DNA of 64,000 bases from Geomonas diazotrophica (GTDB lineage: Bacteria > Desulfobacterota > Desulfuromonadia > Geobacterales > Geobacteraceae), in contig NZ_JAHLMF010000010.1 of the NCBI RefSeq assembly GCF_018919385.1, forward strand, positions 1 to 64,000, written 5' to 3'. Below the pieces are notes generated by a model. The model did no database searches and was not told where the DNA came from. It was given only the letters and a program-made list of their open reading frames with translations. This document shows, in pieces, positions 1 to 8,509 of the stretch. Each line of letters opens with the position of its first letter. Position 1 is the first letter of the stretch. The translations under genes were made by a program, and so were the position numbers.

Positions 1-18
1 GGTTTCCACGTTCAGCAT
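1..18 (-). CDS. possible start of IS21 transposase istA (partial)
   Basis: Only six codons (MLNVET) are inside the window. They follow an AAAGGAG ribosome-binding sequence that abuts the ATG, which is closer than usual. The position, directly inside the element's terminal repeats and reading away from them, is where istA begins in IS21-family elements. The identity is inferred from context alone. Confidence 0.3.
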
Positions 19-74
19 CTCCTTTGGGCTCTCCCTCTCTGGTCAGGTCCGGAGAGTATGGAGAAGGATGCTGG

Positions 75-130
75 GGTGGGTCAATTTTGGACGCCGATTT
101 GGCCTAAAGGTGGGTCATTTTTGCATGCCG
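75..130. repeat. two terminal direct repeats of the IS21-like element
   Basis: Copies at 75-96 and 109-130 share GGTGGGTCA, a T-rich core and GCCG. They differ at four positions in the middle. Such subterminal repeats are the usual transposase-binding sites of IS21-type elements. Confidence 0.6.
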
Positions 131-686
131 GTTCACACTCCGCGACCCATAGATAATTGAGCACACGACCAAGACGCTTTTGTTTGACAGAACAGGTATT
201 GAGAAACCTCTTTAATTCTTCTTTTGCCCATTTGTGATTTATGGTCCCATCGGACTCAAGAGGATCATTTTTGGGCCTGGGCACCACATAACCGCATTGA
301 ATATCATTTTGCAGATCACGAACAAAACGAGGGGAAAAGGTAAGGGTGCAAAACTTGCCAAGAAAAGCAGAGGAACACTCAACAGCCCTGCGAATTTTGT
401 TTTTTGCCGACTGGGTGAACCCGTCAGAGACAACATCACCGGAGCGGGAAGGGGGCATCACCTTGTGTTGTCTGCCGGTCAGGAACTGAGCCCCGGTTAT
501 TTCGCCGGAGCGATAGGAGCGCACCTTAAACCCGATCCGTCCCGCCTGTTTCCTGTAGAGAGGACTTTCACGGAGATACGCTTGACGGCCTTCAGCCGTT
601 TGAAGCTGGCGTTTCAACCCTTGAGCTTCTATATAATCTTCAAGGGAGGAAAACCCGGAGAGGTACTTATAGAGAGCTTTACCCAT
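81..686 (-). pseudogene. HUH-type rolling-circle replication initiator, truncated by the IS
   Basis: The product resembles the N-terminal half of rolling-circle Rep proteins of small plasmids and filamentous phages: a basic start, then FCTLTFSP (the 'TLT' strand motif) around residue 115, LKRFL around residue 160, and YLWVAECE near residue 180. In these families the last motif is followed within a few residues by the HUH metal-binding site. Here the reading frame instead enters the IS end near 130 and stops at 81, so the HUH motif and catalytic tyrosine are lost. The ATG at 686 is preferred over the upstream in-frame TTG because GAGG lies six bases before it. The gene overlaps its upstream neighbour by 8 bp. 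The Rep call is moderate; the truncation is seen directly. Confidence 0.55.
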
Positions 687-912
687 TCTCAACCTCTGTC
701 AGAGATTGCGAACAGGTAATAAACCCAAGAGGCGTTGCCGCTTCGCGGAACTGGAAGGAATCAGCCCCGGACCACTCAACGCAAAAAAAGCGGCCTATCG
801 TGGAGCAGTCTGCGAAGAGTTCACATGACTGACAGCCGATAGCCGCTTTGGTTATGTCCCGCCCGTAGGCATTAGAGGTTAAAGAAAGAAGGGACGATTT
901 ATCATTAGACAT
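679..912 (-). CDS. small Cys-containing protein upstream of the rep gene
   Basis: A 77-residue protein that I do not recognise. It has five cysteines, four of them in a cluster CQSCELFADC plus C at residue 44, which could bind a metal. An AGGAAG ribosome-binding site precedes the ATG, and the 3' end overlaps the truncated rep gene by 8 bp, so the two were probably translated together. It is likely an accessory or regulatory protein of the same plasmid- or phage-like element. No homologue can be named from the sequence. Confidence 0.5.
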   Translation of the reverse strand: MSNDKSSLLSLTSNAYGRDITKAAIGCQSCELFADCSTIGRFFCVEWSGADSFQFREAATPLGFITCSQSLTEVENG

Positions 913-1335
913 TTCTTCCTGAAATGTCCCATAAGATATATTATGTCAAGTTGCAAGTAGGTATTTTTATTTGGTTGGCCCTCGAGGGTCCTCCCCGTCT
1001 TTCGGAACGCTTCCCTGCCGAAGAAAATGGTACGTCGTGCCCGACAGGTGCCTGGCGGTTAGATCTGTCACTCTCTCGATAACGGTTCGACGTAATTCTC
1101 CTCCGCCCTGATCACGCGCGCCGCGTCCCGTTTCCTTCGTGATCGGTTCACGCCCCGGTCGATCCCTCGCTGACGCCACCTGCGCTTTCACAACAAAGGT
1201 CTCGCTTAAGAAACTCTCCCAGCTTCGAAGTTCGCGTTACACACCGTCCCGTTTGTCCCATCGTTGCGGGCAAAGAAGCTTTCGGCAGGTCGAAGGCCGC
1301 TGAAACCCATAAAAGCCCTCCTAGCTCGTCCGCAG
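913..1335. other. intergenic stretch without a convincing gene
   Basis: About 420 bp with no open frame that looks protein-like. It contains a perfect 10-bp palindrome CCCTCGAGGG at 979-988 just beyond an AT-rich patch. This may be promoter or origin-proximal sequence of the rep element, but nothing definite can be assigned. Confidence 0.4.
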
Positions 1336-1368
1336 CAAAAAACGGGTGCAAGGTTACCCCTGCACCCG
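1336..1368 (-). terminator. rho-independent terminator of the creatininase-family gene
   Basis: Arms GGGTGCA (1344-1350) and TGCACCC (1361-1367) form a 7-bp stem. On the minus strand they are followed by CG and a run of six T (1342-1337). It lies 51 bp downstream of the creatininase-family stop codon. Confidence 0.85.
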
Positions 1369-1418
1369 ATCGAAAAGTCCCTTTATACGCCAAATTTGGA
1401 AGCCGCTTTTTTGGGCAA

Positions 1419-2138
1419 CTACCAGAGGCGGCTCTCGAGGGCCTTGACCAACTCGACAACCTTGTCGGCCACCAGTGATTCCAGGATCTTGCCCTTTTCC
1501 GCGTTAGCCTTGCCCGGGTCACCCCAGACTCCGCCGGGCCAGAAGCTTTGCTTGTCCCGAACCAGGATCCCGGTCGGAAAATTGGGGTACTCGGCAGCAG
1601 AAAGGCCTTTGACCAGATGCGGATGCGAATGCATGATGCGCGAGGTCTCGATCTCGCCGGCATGGGCATCGCCGCGGGTCTCGATCAGATGGGCTCCGCT
1701 TTCCTTGGCAAGTTCGTACTCGGTGACGACGGCCACGTTTATGTCGGGCAATTCTTGGATCAGTTCCTCGCCGGCATCCTGAAGCGCCATGCGGTGTGAA
1801 CCGCCGGCGTGCCCGGTAAGCGCGATGAAGTTAACGAGCCCCTGGGCGTGCAGCGAGCGCACGATGTCCTTCAACAATGCCTTCAAAGTCCCCGTGCTGA
1901 TGGACACGGTGCCTGGATGGCGCGACGTCGAGCGGCAGCAGCCGTAATGTACCGGCGGCGCCACGAACAGAGGAATCCGCTCGGCGGCTCGTTTTCCCAC
2001 CTCGTAAGCCTCGATGGTGTCTGTAGAAAGCGGCAAATGGCTGCCATGCTCTTCGACGGATCCAAAAGGAATATAAACGGTCTTGCATACCTCCAGCCCC
2101 TGGGCGAACTCATCCATGGTGATGTTCTCGATCAGCAC
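1419..2138 (-). CDS. creatininase-family amidohydrolase
   Basis: The 239-residue product matches the creatininase/creatinine amidohydrolase family (also MftE and FAPy deformylase relatives), which are metal-dependent amide hydrolases. Visible motifs are PFGSVEEHGSHLPLSTD near residue 24, which holds metal-binding Glu, His and Asp, TGHAGG near 108, and DAHAGEIETS near 156, where the family usually reads D-x-HAGExETS. Length is normal for the family. The start is GTG at 2138, chosen because AAAGGGGC lies six bases upstream. A strong terminator follows the gene, and it appears to be a single-gene unit. The substrate cannot be deduced; creatinine itself is unlikely without a creatine pathway nearby. 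Confidence 0.8.
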   Translation of the reverse strand: MLIENITMDEFAQGLEVCKTVYIPFGSVEEHGSHLPLSTDTIEAYEVGKRAAERIPLFVAPPVHYGCCRSTSRHPGTVSISTGTLKALLKDIVRSLHAQGLVNFIALTGHAGGSHRMALQDAGEELIQELPDINVAVVTEYELAKESGAHLIETRGDAHAGEIETSRIMHSHPHLVKGLSAAEYPNFPTGILVRDKQSFWPGGVWGDPGKANAEKGKILESLVADKVVELVKALESRLW

Positions 2139-2186
2139 AATATTGCCCCTTTAAGTAGTTGAATTGTATGAATTTTTTTTGGAATG

Positions 2187-2226
2187 TGCCTCCCCTCCCC
2201 TGTTCGGGTATGGGGGAAGGGGGTCA
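2187..2226. repeat. C-rich/G-rich palindromic repeat
   Basis: CCTCCCCTCCCC is followed after a short spacer by GGGGGAAGGGGG and TCAGG. The arrangement resembles the repeats at 18582-18624 and 60417-60692 and may be a diverged member of the same dispersed intergenic family. It overlaps the stop codon of the hybrid kinase gene. Confidence 0.4.
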
Positions 2227-5200
2227 GGTGTCGAGCATCTCCCGCACCTTCCTGGCAAGTTCGATGGGCCTAGCCGGTTTCTTGATGATGTCGACGCCCT
2301 CTTCCAGGAAGATCCCCTTGTCCTGTATGATGTCGGCCGTATACCCGCTCAGGAACAACACTTTCAACTGGGGCGAAAGCCTGCGCAACTCCTCGCAGAG
2401 TTGCTTGCCGTTCATCTTGGGCATGATCACGTCAAGCAGGGCCAGGCTGATCTCCTGCCACCTCGACTCGAAAAGGTGCAACGCGTCGTCGCCGCTGCTC
2501 GCCAATATGACCTGGTAGCCATACCTCTTAAGGACCGACTCAACCAGCCGCCCCACCGCAGCGTCGTCCTCCACGACCAGGATGGTCTCGCTCCCCCCTT
2601 CCGGGATGAAGGTGGCGGGCTTCTCGCTCGGTTGCACCTTCTCGGTGATCAGCGGCAGGTAGATGCTGAACGTCGTGCCGAAGCCCACCTGGCTGAAGAC
2701 GGTGATGTACCCGCCGTGCTGCTTGATGATCCCGTACACGATAGACATCCCCAGTCCGGTGCCGCGCCCGGGGAGCTTGGTGGTGAAGAAGGGCTCGAAT
2801 ATCTTCTGCTGGGTTTCAGCATCCATCCCGGTGCCGGAGTCTGCCACGGTGATGAGGGCGTAGCGCCCAGGCACGCCGTAGCCGTACTGGCGATGGAATT
2901 CCTTGTCGAGGGTGACCAGCTCGGTCTTGATGGTGAGCTCACCGCCGGTAGGCATGGCGTCCCTGGCGTTGGTGGCGAGGTTCATCAGCACCTGCTCCAG
3001 TTGTCCACTGTCTGCCATTACCAGCAGCTCCTGGTTGCTGAAGGAGGTTTTGAGGGTCACGTCTTCGCCGATGATCCGGACCAGGAACTTGGCGTGCCTA
3101 CGGGTCAGTTCGTTCAGCTCAACCTGCTGCATCACCATGACCTGCTTGCGGCTGAAGGCCAGAAGACTCCTGGTGAGGTGCGTCGCCCGGTCGGCTGCGT
3201 CGAGGATCTGCTCCATGTGGTCCAGCATGGGGTCGCCTTTGGGCAGGGAGTGCTGCAACAGCTGTCCGAAGCCGAGGATGACCGTGAGTATGTTGTTGAA
3301 ATCGTGGGCAACCCCGCCTGCAAGCTGCCCGATCGCCTCCATTTTCTGTGCCTGCCTCAGCTGTTCCTCGAGTTTCTTTCGATCGCCGATGCTTTCCATG
3401 AAGGCCATGAAGTGGCTGATGGTGCCGGAACTGTTCAGGATGGGGGAGATGGTTGCGTGCTGCCAGAAGGTGGTGCCGTTTTTGTGGCGGTTGTACAACT
3501 CGCCGGTCCAGACGCGGCCCGAGGTGATGGTGTCCCACATCCCCTGGTAGAGTTCGGGCGAGGTCCTGCCGCTTTGCAGGATGCGCGGGTTCTGTCCGAT
3601 GACCTCGTCCGAGGTGTAGCCTGCGACCTCGGTGAAACGCGGGTTGACGAACTCGATCTTGCCTGTGGCATCCGTGATTATGATGGCGACGGGACTCTGC
3701 ATCACTGCCTGGGACAGCTTCAGCAACTGCTCGTCGGCCTGCCTGCGTTCGGTCACGTCCTTATAGACGACCACGGCACCTACCAACTCTCCGCCCTCGC
3801 GCAGCGGCCTGCAGTTGTACTCGGCGTAGAAACTGCTTCCGTCCTTGCGCCAGAACAACTCGTCGCTCCCCTGGTAGGGACGTCCGTCGTAGCAGGCAGC
3901 CGACAGCGGGCACTCCTGTTCCGGGAACGGGGAGCCGTCCTCCCTGGTGTGGTGCATAAGGGAGTGCTGGTGCTGCCCCAGGAGCTCCTCCTGGGTCCAA
4001 CCCACCATCTGCGCCGCTGCCGGGTTGACGAAGGTGATGCGCCCCTGCATGTCGACGCCGTTGATCCCTTCACCTGCAGCGTCAAGGATGAGCTGCAATT
4101 GGCGCCGGGTCTTTTCGTGTGCGTCCTCGGCCTGCTTGCGCTCGGTGATGTCCTCCAGGCTCTGGATGGCGCCGACCACCCTCCCCTGACGGTCGCGGAT
4201 CTGCGCCGCGTTGAGGGTGATGTAGTGCCCCTTGCCGTCCGGATCCTCGTACCATCCTTCGGCCTGCACCCCTCCCTCGATCAGGGAGGACTTGCGATAA
4301 TTGCTGTAGTACTTGACGGCCTCGTCGGGGTTTCCGTCCAGCACCAGGTCTGCCAGGACCGGCCTGTCTGCCTCGTAAAAGATCTTGCCGAGATGGTGCG
4401 AGCCGAGCACCTCGCCTGGCTTGATCCCGGTGAGGGTCTCCAGCGCCCGATTCCACATGATGACGCGGTGCTCGCAGTCCAGCACGAACGTGGGTTGCGT
4501 CATGTTCAACACCAGGCTCTCGGCAAATTCCTTCTGCGACTGCAGGTCCGCCTCTGCCTTTTTGTGTTCGGTGATGTCGAGCATGACGCCCAGCACCCCG
4601 CCGCAGGCGCCGTTTGCGGCTGTAAAACTGGTCTTGAAGAAGATGACGTCACGCTCTGCCTGATCGACGTGCGAGGTTTTGCTTTCGTAGACCTGGAGGC
4701 CGCCCCCGGAAATCAACTCCTGGTCCGAACGGTGGTGTACTTGGGCGAGCGGTCCGGGAGTGACGTCGAAGACGGTCTTGCCGATCACCCGTTCCCTGGT
4801 GAGACCTGTGAAGTCGAGGAAGGCCTGGTTGCAACCGAGATACCTGCCATCGGCCCCCTTGTAGAACACCGGGATCGGCGTCACCTCGAGGAGCTTCTGG
4901 GAGAATTCAAGTTGCCGTTTCAGCTCGAATTTTTGCTGTTGCAGTTCCTTCAGGAGCTGATTGAAGGCCTCTCCGAGCACGCCGATCTCATCGCCTGCTG
5001 CGATATTGACTGGCGCGGTCTCCCCCTCCTTGTTCTGGGTCAGCATCCTGATCTGTTCGGTGAAGGAGATAAGCGGGGCGGTCAGGAACTTCGTGCAGAG
5101 CCAGACCACGAGCATGGAGATGAGAAATACCACGAACAGCGCGGCGAGGATGTAGCTGCGTGCCCGGTAGATCGGGGCGTAGGCCTCCTGCTGCGGGAAG

Positions 5201-6012
5201 TTGCTGGCGAGGATCCAGTTGGTTGTCTGGAGCCGCTTGAAGGAGCTAATGACGTGGAGACCCCTGGAGTTGGTGGTTTCCCCGGTCCCCTCGAACCCCT
5301 CGATCGCCTCGTCATAGAGACGGTTTTTCCCAAGCGGGACGTCCTGCTTGAAAATCCTGCGGCTGTCCGGGTGGGCGATCATCACCCGGTCGGGGCTGTA
5401 CAGGTAGAGGTAGCCCTTTTCGCCAAGGGTGATCTTGCCGACCTTCGTGATGAAGTTGTCCTTGGCAAGGTCTATGCTCCCCGCCAGGACCGCAGCCACG
5501 TCTCCCTTCTCGTCCAGCACCGGTGCAGTGAGCATGATGATCGGGTGCCGGTGCGTTTGGGCGGAGATGAAGGGGGCGGAGACGAAGGGCTGTTTGGTGG
5601 CGAGGGTTTTTTTCAGGTAGTCGCGGTAGAGGAAGTTCTTGCCGATTATGCCGCTGTCGAGCGGGTTTCCCGAGAGGAGCGTTCCCTGGGCGGAAAAGAG
5701 GAACAGCCCGTTGTCGAACATGGTCAGGTTTCCCGGCCGCTGGTCGAAGAAGCTTTGCAGGTTGTGCGGGTTACGCAACGCGTCGGCTTTGAGGGTGCGT
5801 GCGGTGGCCACCAGTTCGGCCTGCGACAGCCGGAACTTGTCGTCGATCTGGTCGGCCAGGGCGGATACCATGCTGAACTGTTGCGTGTAAAGCAGTCCCT
5901 TTATCTGGTCGGTGAAATAAAGGTGGGTGCTAAGCGCAAGAATGGACAGCAGCCCCGCTATCAGCAGGGATATGGTTGCCGTCATCTTGTTTTTCAGGCT
6001 AATGGGGCGCAA
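2224..6012 (-). CDS. hybrid sensor histidine kinase: dCache, HAMP, 4 PAS, HisKA, HATPase, receiver
   Basis: A 1262-residue membrane sensor. Order seen: transmembrane helix about 10-30, periplasmic double-Cache-like sensor about 31-283, second helix about 284-306, HAMP to about 360, PAS domains starting near 364, 495, 640 and 765, H-box VAHDFNNILT near residue 900, ATP-binding G-box GRGTGLGM near 1084, and a receiver from about 1140 with phospho-acceptor Asp in LLDVIMP near 1192. The kinase would sense a small extracytoplasmic ligand and pass phosphate to its own receiver. No output partner lies next to it. The start is TTG at 6012, with GGAGG four bases upstream; the next ATG (5985) has no ribosome-binding site. 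It is the only Cache-type sensor in the window. Confidence 0.9.
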   Translation of the reverse strand: MRPISLKNKMTATISLLIAGLLSILALSTHLYFTDQIKGLLYTQQFSMVSALADQIDDKFRLSQAELVATARTLKADALRNPHNLQSFFDQRPGNLTMFDNGLFLFSAQGTLLSGNPLDSGIIGKNFLYRDYLKKTLATKQPFVSAPFISAQTHRHPIIMLTAPVLDEKGDVAAVLAGSIDLAKDNFITKVGKITLGEKGYLYLYSPDRVMIAHPDSRRIFKQDVPLGKNRLYDEAIEGFEGTGETTNSRGLHVISSFKRLQTTNWILASNFPQQEAYAPIYRARSYILAALFVVFLISMLVVWLCTKFLTAPLISFTEQIRMLTQNKEGETAPVNIAAGDEIGVLGEAFNQLLKELQQQKFELKRQLEFSQKLLEVTPIPVFYKGADGRYLGCNQAFLDFTGLTRERVIGKTVFDVTPGPLAQVHHRSDQELISGGGLQVYESKTSHVDQAERDVIFFKTSFTAANGACGGVLGVMLDITEHKKAEADLQSQKEFAESLVLNMTQPTFVLDCEHRVIMWNRALETLTGIKPGEVLGSHHLGKIFYEADRPVLADLVLDGNPDEAVKYYSNYRKSSLIEGGVQAEGWYEDPDGKGHYITLNAAQIRDRQGRVVGAIQSLEDITERKQAEDAHEKTRRQLQLILDAAGEGINGVDMQGRITFVNPAAAQMVGWTQEELLGQHQHSLMHHTREDGSPFPEQECPLSAACYDGRPYQGSDELFWRKDGSSFYAEYNCRPLREGGELVGAVVVYKDVTERRQADEQLLKLSQAVMQSPVAIIITDATGKIEFVNPRFTEVAGYTSDEVIGQNPRILQSGRTSPELYQGMWDTITSGRVWTGELYNRHKNGTTFWQHATISPILNSSGTISHFMAFMESIGDRKKLEEQLRQAQKMEAIGQLAGGVAHDFNNILTVILGFGQLLQHSLPKGDPMLDHMEQILDAADRATHLTRSLLAFSRKQVMVMQQVELNELTRRHAKFLVRIIGEDVTLKTSFSNQELLVMADSGQLEQVLMNLATNARDAMPTGGELTIKTELVTLDKEFHRQYGYGVPGRYALITVADSGTGMDAETQQKIFEPFFTTKLPGRGTGLGMSIVYGIIKQHGGYITVFSQVGFGTTFSIYLPLITEKVQPSEKPATFIPEGGSETILVVEDDAAVGRLVESVLKRYGYQVILASSGDDALHLFESRWQEISLALLDVIMPKMNGKQLCEELRRLSPQLKVLFLSGYTADIIQDKGIFLEEGVDIIKKPARPIELARKVREMLDT

Positions 6013-6282
6013 TCAGCCTCCACTGGAAGGTGCGCGGAACGCGGCGTTCTGCAAATTGTTACCATAGTATGAAAATATCGGAGCTGTCCAGCTAAAAAGT
6101 TTTCTCCGGTCTTTGGTGAAGTAATTGTTTTTTTTGGGTTTTTCATGTAATACCCGGCGGGCCACCGGGTGGTGGCTGCCCCTGGCACAGAAAAGATTGA
6201 TAGGCTCGCGCAGCGATTTGATATAGTATTTCGGTTTGCGGCGGCAAAACATTAGAACCGCGCTACTGGAGCAGAGACAAAG

Positions 6283-7107
6283 ATGCTAGAAATCGGCAAG
6301 TACAACCGTTTGGAAGTGAAGAAGCTGAGCGCCATAGGTGCCTACCTCGCGTCGGAGCTGGGAGAGATCCTTTTGCCGACCAAGTACGTCCCGGAAGGGC
6401 TGCACCACGGCGAGCACCTGAAGGTATTCGTTTACCTCGACTCAGAGGACCGGCTCATCGCTACCACCCTGGAGCCCAAGGCCCAGGTGGGCGATTTCGC
6501 ACTCATGGAAGTGAAGGACGTGGGCCCGGTGGGCGCCTTTTTGGATTGGGGACTGGAAAAGGACCTGCTGGTCCCATTCAGCGAGCAGCCGCGTCCCATG
6601 CAGAAAGGGGAACGGCACCTGGTCCGGGTGTACCTGGACCGCTCCGACCGGATCGCGGCATCGGCCAAGATAGGGAAGTTCCTTGAGAAGTCGGCTGCGG
6701 GACTCAAGGAGGGGCAGGACGTCGCGCTTACCTTCTACGAGTTCGGCAACCTGGGCGCCAAGGTCATCATCGACGGTCGCTACGACGGGCTGCTGTTCAA
6801 GACCGAGCTCTTCGGCAGGTACCGGGTCGGCGACTGCGCCAAGGGGTACGTGAAGAAGATCCGTGACGACGGCAAGATAGACGTGACCCTGAGGAAGGGG
6901 GGGAGGCAGGACCTCACCGGCGGCCGGGAGACCCTGTTGCGGGTACTCAGTGAGCGGGGCGGCTTCCTTCCCGTTGGGGACAAGTCGGCTCCGGAGCTGA
7001 TCGCGGAGATGTTCCGGATGAGCAAGAAAAACTTCAAGGCCGTGATCGGCAACCTGTACCGGGAAGGGATCATCGAGATTACCAAGGAGGGGATCAGGCT
7101 GCGTTAA
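6283..7107 (+). CDS. cvfB: CvfB-like S1 RNA-binding protein
   Basis: The 274-residue protein has the layout of CvfB/YitL: three S1-like beta-barrel segments (about 1-65, 70-135 and 140-205) and a C-terminal winged-helix segment (about 215-274) ending in YREGIIEITKEGIRLR. A diagnostic stretch is VGAFLDWGLEKDLLVPFSEQ in the second S1 unit. CvfB binds RNA and influences virulence or growth gene expression in Gram-positives; its role in Deltaproteobacteria-like organisms is unknown. It is divergent from the upstream kinase across 270 bp and followed by a strong terminator, so it is monocistronic. Confidence 0.8.
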   Translation: MLEIGKYNRLEVKKLSAIGAYLASELGEILLPTKYVPEGLHHGEHLKVFVYLDSEDRLIATTLEPKAQVGDFALMEVKDVGPVGAFLDWGLEKDLLVPFSEQPRPMQKGERHLVRVYLDRSDRIAASAKIGKFLEKSAAGLKEGQDVALTFYEFGNLGAKVIIDGRYDGLLFKTELFGRYRVGDCAKGYVKKIRDDGKIDVTLRKGGRQDLTGGRETLLRVLSERGGFLPVGDKSAPELIAEMFRMSKKNFKAVIGNLYREGIIEITKEGIRLR

Positions 7108-7133
7108 GTCCCCCCTCCCCGACCAGCGAGGTG

Positions 7134-7171
7134 AACCCCGGCGTAGGTACCTGCGCCGGGGTTCTTTTATT
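7134..7171 (+). terminator. rho-independent terminator after the cvfB-like gene
   Basis: AACCCCGGCG (7134-7143) and CGCCGGGGTT (7154-7163) form a perfect 10-bp stem with a 10-nt loop, followed by CTTTTATTT. Confidence 0.9.
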
Positions 7172-7176
7172 TGCTG

Positions 7177-7851
7177 TTACCTGCGATCGCCCAAGAACCT
7201 GAGCAGCAGCAGGAACATGTTGATGAAGTCGAGGTAGAGGGTGAGCGCGCCGAGAATGGCTCCCTTGCCGCCCGAATTGCCCATCTGCTTGATCCTCTGG
7301 GTGTCGTAGGCGGTAAGGCCGGTGAAGACGATGATGCCGCACAGGCTCAGCACCCAGTTGAGCATCGAGCTGTGCAGGAAGATGTTCACCAAGGAGGCGA
7401 TTACCACGCCTACCAGCCCCATGAACAGGAAACTCCCCCAGGAAGTGAGGTCGCTCTTGGTGAGGTAGCCGTACAGGCTCATGGCGCCGAACATCCCGGC
7501 GGTGACCAGGAAGGTCGACGCTATGGAGGAGTGCGTGTAAGCGACGAAAATGGTGGACATTGTCAGGCCGTTCAGCGCCGCGTAGAGCAAGAAGAGCAGG
7601 CTCGCGGTGGCGGTGCTGATCCTGTTGATGGCGCCGCTTATGGCTACCACGAGGCCGAGTTCGCCGAAGATCAGGGCGTAGAAGAGGATGCGGTTGCCCA
7701 GGATCGCCTGCAAAAGTGCCGGCGACGATGCGGTTATCACCGAAACGAGAGCGGTGAGCAAAAGTCCCCCACTCATCCAGCCGTAGACTCCCCTCATTAC
7801 GCCGCTGTTGACTACGCTAATGGTCCGGTACTGAGTCTGATATCTTTCCAT
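7177..7851 (-). CDS. Bax inhibitor-1 / YccA family membrane protein
   Basis: The 224-residue protein has about seven hydrophobic helices and the family's conserved features: the GLTMSTIF segment near residue 95, LTAYDTQRIKQM near 178, and LTLYLDFINMFLLLLRFLG at the C-terminus. Members such as YccA and YbhL of E. coli are inner-membrane proteins linked to FtsH protease control or calcium leak. The role here is inferred from family only. It stands alone between two oppositely oriented genes and converges with the cvfB-like gene. Confidence 0.88.
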   Translation of the reverse strand: MERYQTQYRTISVVNSGVMRGVYGWMSGGLLLTALVSVITASSPALLQAILGNRILFYALIFGELGLVVAISGAINRISTATASLLFLLYAALNGLTMSTIFVAYTHSSIASTFLVTAGMFGAMSLYGYLTKSDLTSWGSFLFMGLVGVVIASLVNIFLHSSMLNWVLSLCGIIVFTGLTAYDTQRIKQMGNSGGKGAILGALTLYLDFINMFLLLLRFLGDRR

Positions 7852-8088
7852 TCATGGCTCCCTGTTTGATTGGCAGCTGCGGCCTGTAACACAAGGTTCA
7901 CGTCGCAGTTGTCACTGATATTACGCCCCTTCTTTATATCATGAACCTATGTGGTCAGGCAGAAAAATAACGATCTAGGCGTGAATATGCAAGGGGGGAT
8001 GTTACAATCATGTTTCCTGTTATTTTGGTGCAACAACGGCACCCTTTAGCGGCGTTCCTGCCGCATTGACTTAAAGGAGGATCAACCC

Positions 8089-8430
8089 ATGCTGAAAAAA
8101 CTAGCCATTCTTGTCTGCCTCGCCTCGTTCGCCCCGGCTGCGGCCGGTGCCCAGGAGGTCGCGCCCCTGCTGAACCAGCCAGCACAGCAGGCCGCGCCGA
8201 TGCAAAAGAGCGTCAACCTCATGCCGCGCGAGGAGCGCGAGGCGACCGTGGTTGCTGTCAACGACGCGCAGGGTACCACCCAGGGTGCCACTGAGGAGCG
8301 TCCTCGGAAGAGCCACAGCGGCCTTACCTTCAAGGAGTTCTGCGACGTGCACTTCGGCGAATACCGCTGGGTGTACTGGGTCGGCGCGGTAGCGGCGATC
8401 GTAGCCATCCACGTGGTGGCAGCCGACTAA
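8089..8430 (+). CDS. small exported protein with C-terminal membrane helix, unknown
   Basis: The 113-residue product has a classical signal peptide (MLKKLAILVCLASFAPAAAGAQE, cleavage likely after GAQ or AGA), a Gln/Ala/Pro-rich middle, and a hydrophobic C-terminal segment WVYWVGAVAAIVAIHVVAA. I do not recognise it. An AAAGGAGG ribosome-binding site sits ten bases before the ATG, and a strong terminator follows, so expression as a single gene is well supported. It is probably periplasmic and anchored by its C-terminus. The function is unknown. Confidence 0.75.
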   Translation: MLKKLAILVCLASFAPAAAGAQEVAPLLNQPAQQAAPMQKSVNLMPREEREATVVAVNDAQGTTQGATEERPRKSHSGLTFKEFCDVHFGEYRWVYWVGAVAAIVAIHVVAAD

Positions 8431-8431
8431 G

Positions 8432-8468
8432 AAAAAAGGCGGCAGGGGGTTGATTCCCTGCCGCCTTT
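8432..8468. terminator. bidirectional rho-independent terminator
   Basis: GGCGGCAGGG (8438-8447) pairs with CCCTGCCGCC (8456-8465). Six A precede it and TTT follow it, so it can serve the small exported-protein gene on the plus strand and the oxidoreductase gene that converges from the other side. Confidence 0.9.
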
Positions 8469-8509
8469 CGCGACTCCCCTCCCCTTCGGTCAACCTGTTC
8501 ACCCCCTCA

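Larger units (their letters stand above)
1..130 (-). mobile_element. IS21-like insertion sequence, one end only
   Basis: Two imperfect direct repeats of about 22 bp, both starting GGTGGGTCA and ending GCCG, lie at 75-96 and 109-130. Multiple terminal repeats of this kind are typical of IS21-family ends. A possible istA start (ATG on the minus strand at 18-16, just after AAAGGAG) reads out of the window to the left, so the rest of the element should lie there. The outer boundary is uncertain: IS21 ends normally read TG...CA, which would fit an end at 125 or 134. The element sits inside the replication-protein gene that follows. The family call rests on the repeat pattern and orientation, since no transposase sequence is visible. 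Confidence 0.6.

Noticed and set aside
967-1191. Small minus-strand open frame between the rep element and the creatininase gene
   Set aside because: It is Arg/Gly-rich without a ribosome-binding site or family resemblance, and overlaps other equally unconvincing frames.
2164-6072. Very long open frame (1302 codons) on the plus strand opposite the hybrid kinase
   Set aside because: It is the antisense of a clearly conserved kinase gene and its residues match no family; long antisense frames are common in GC-rich genes.
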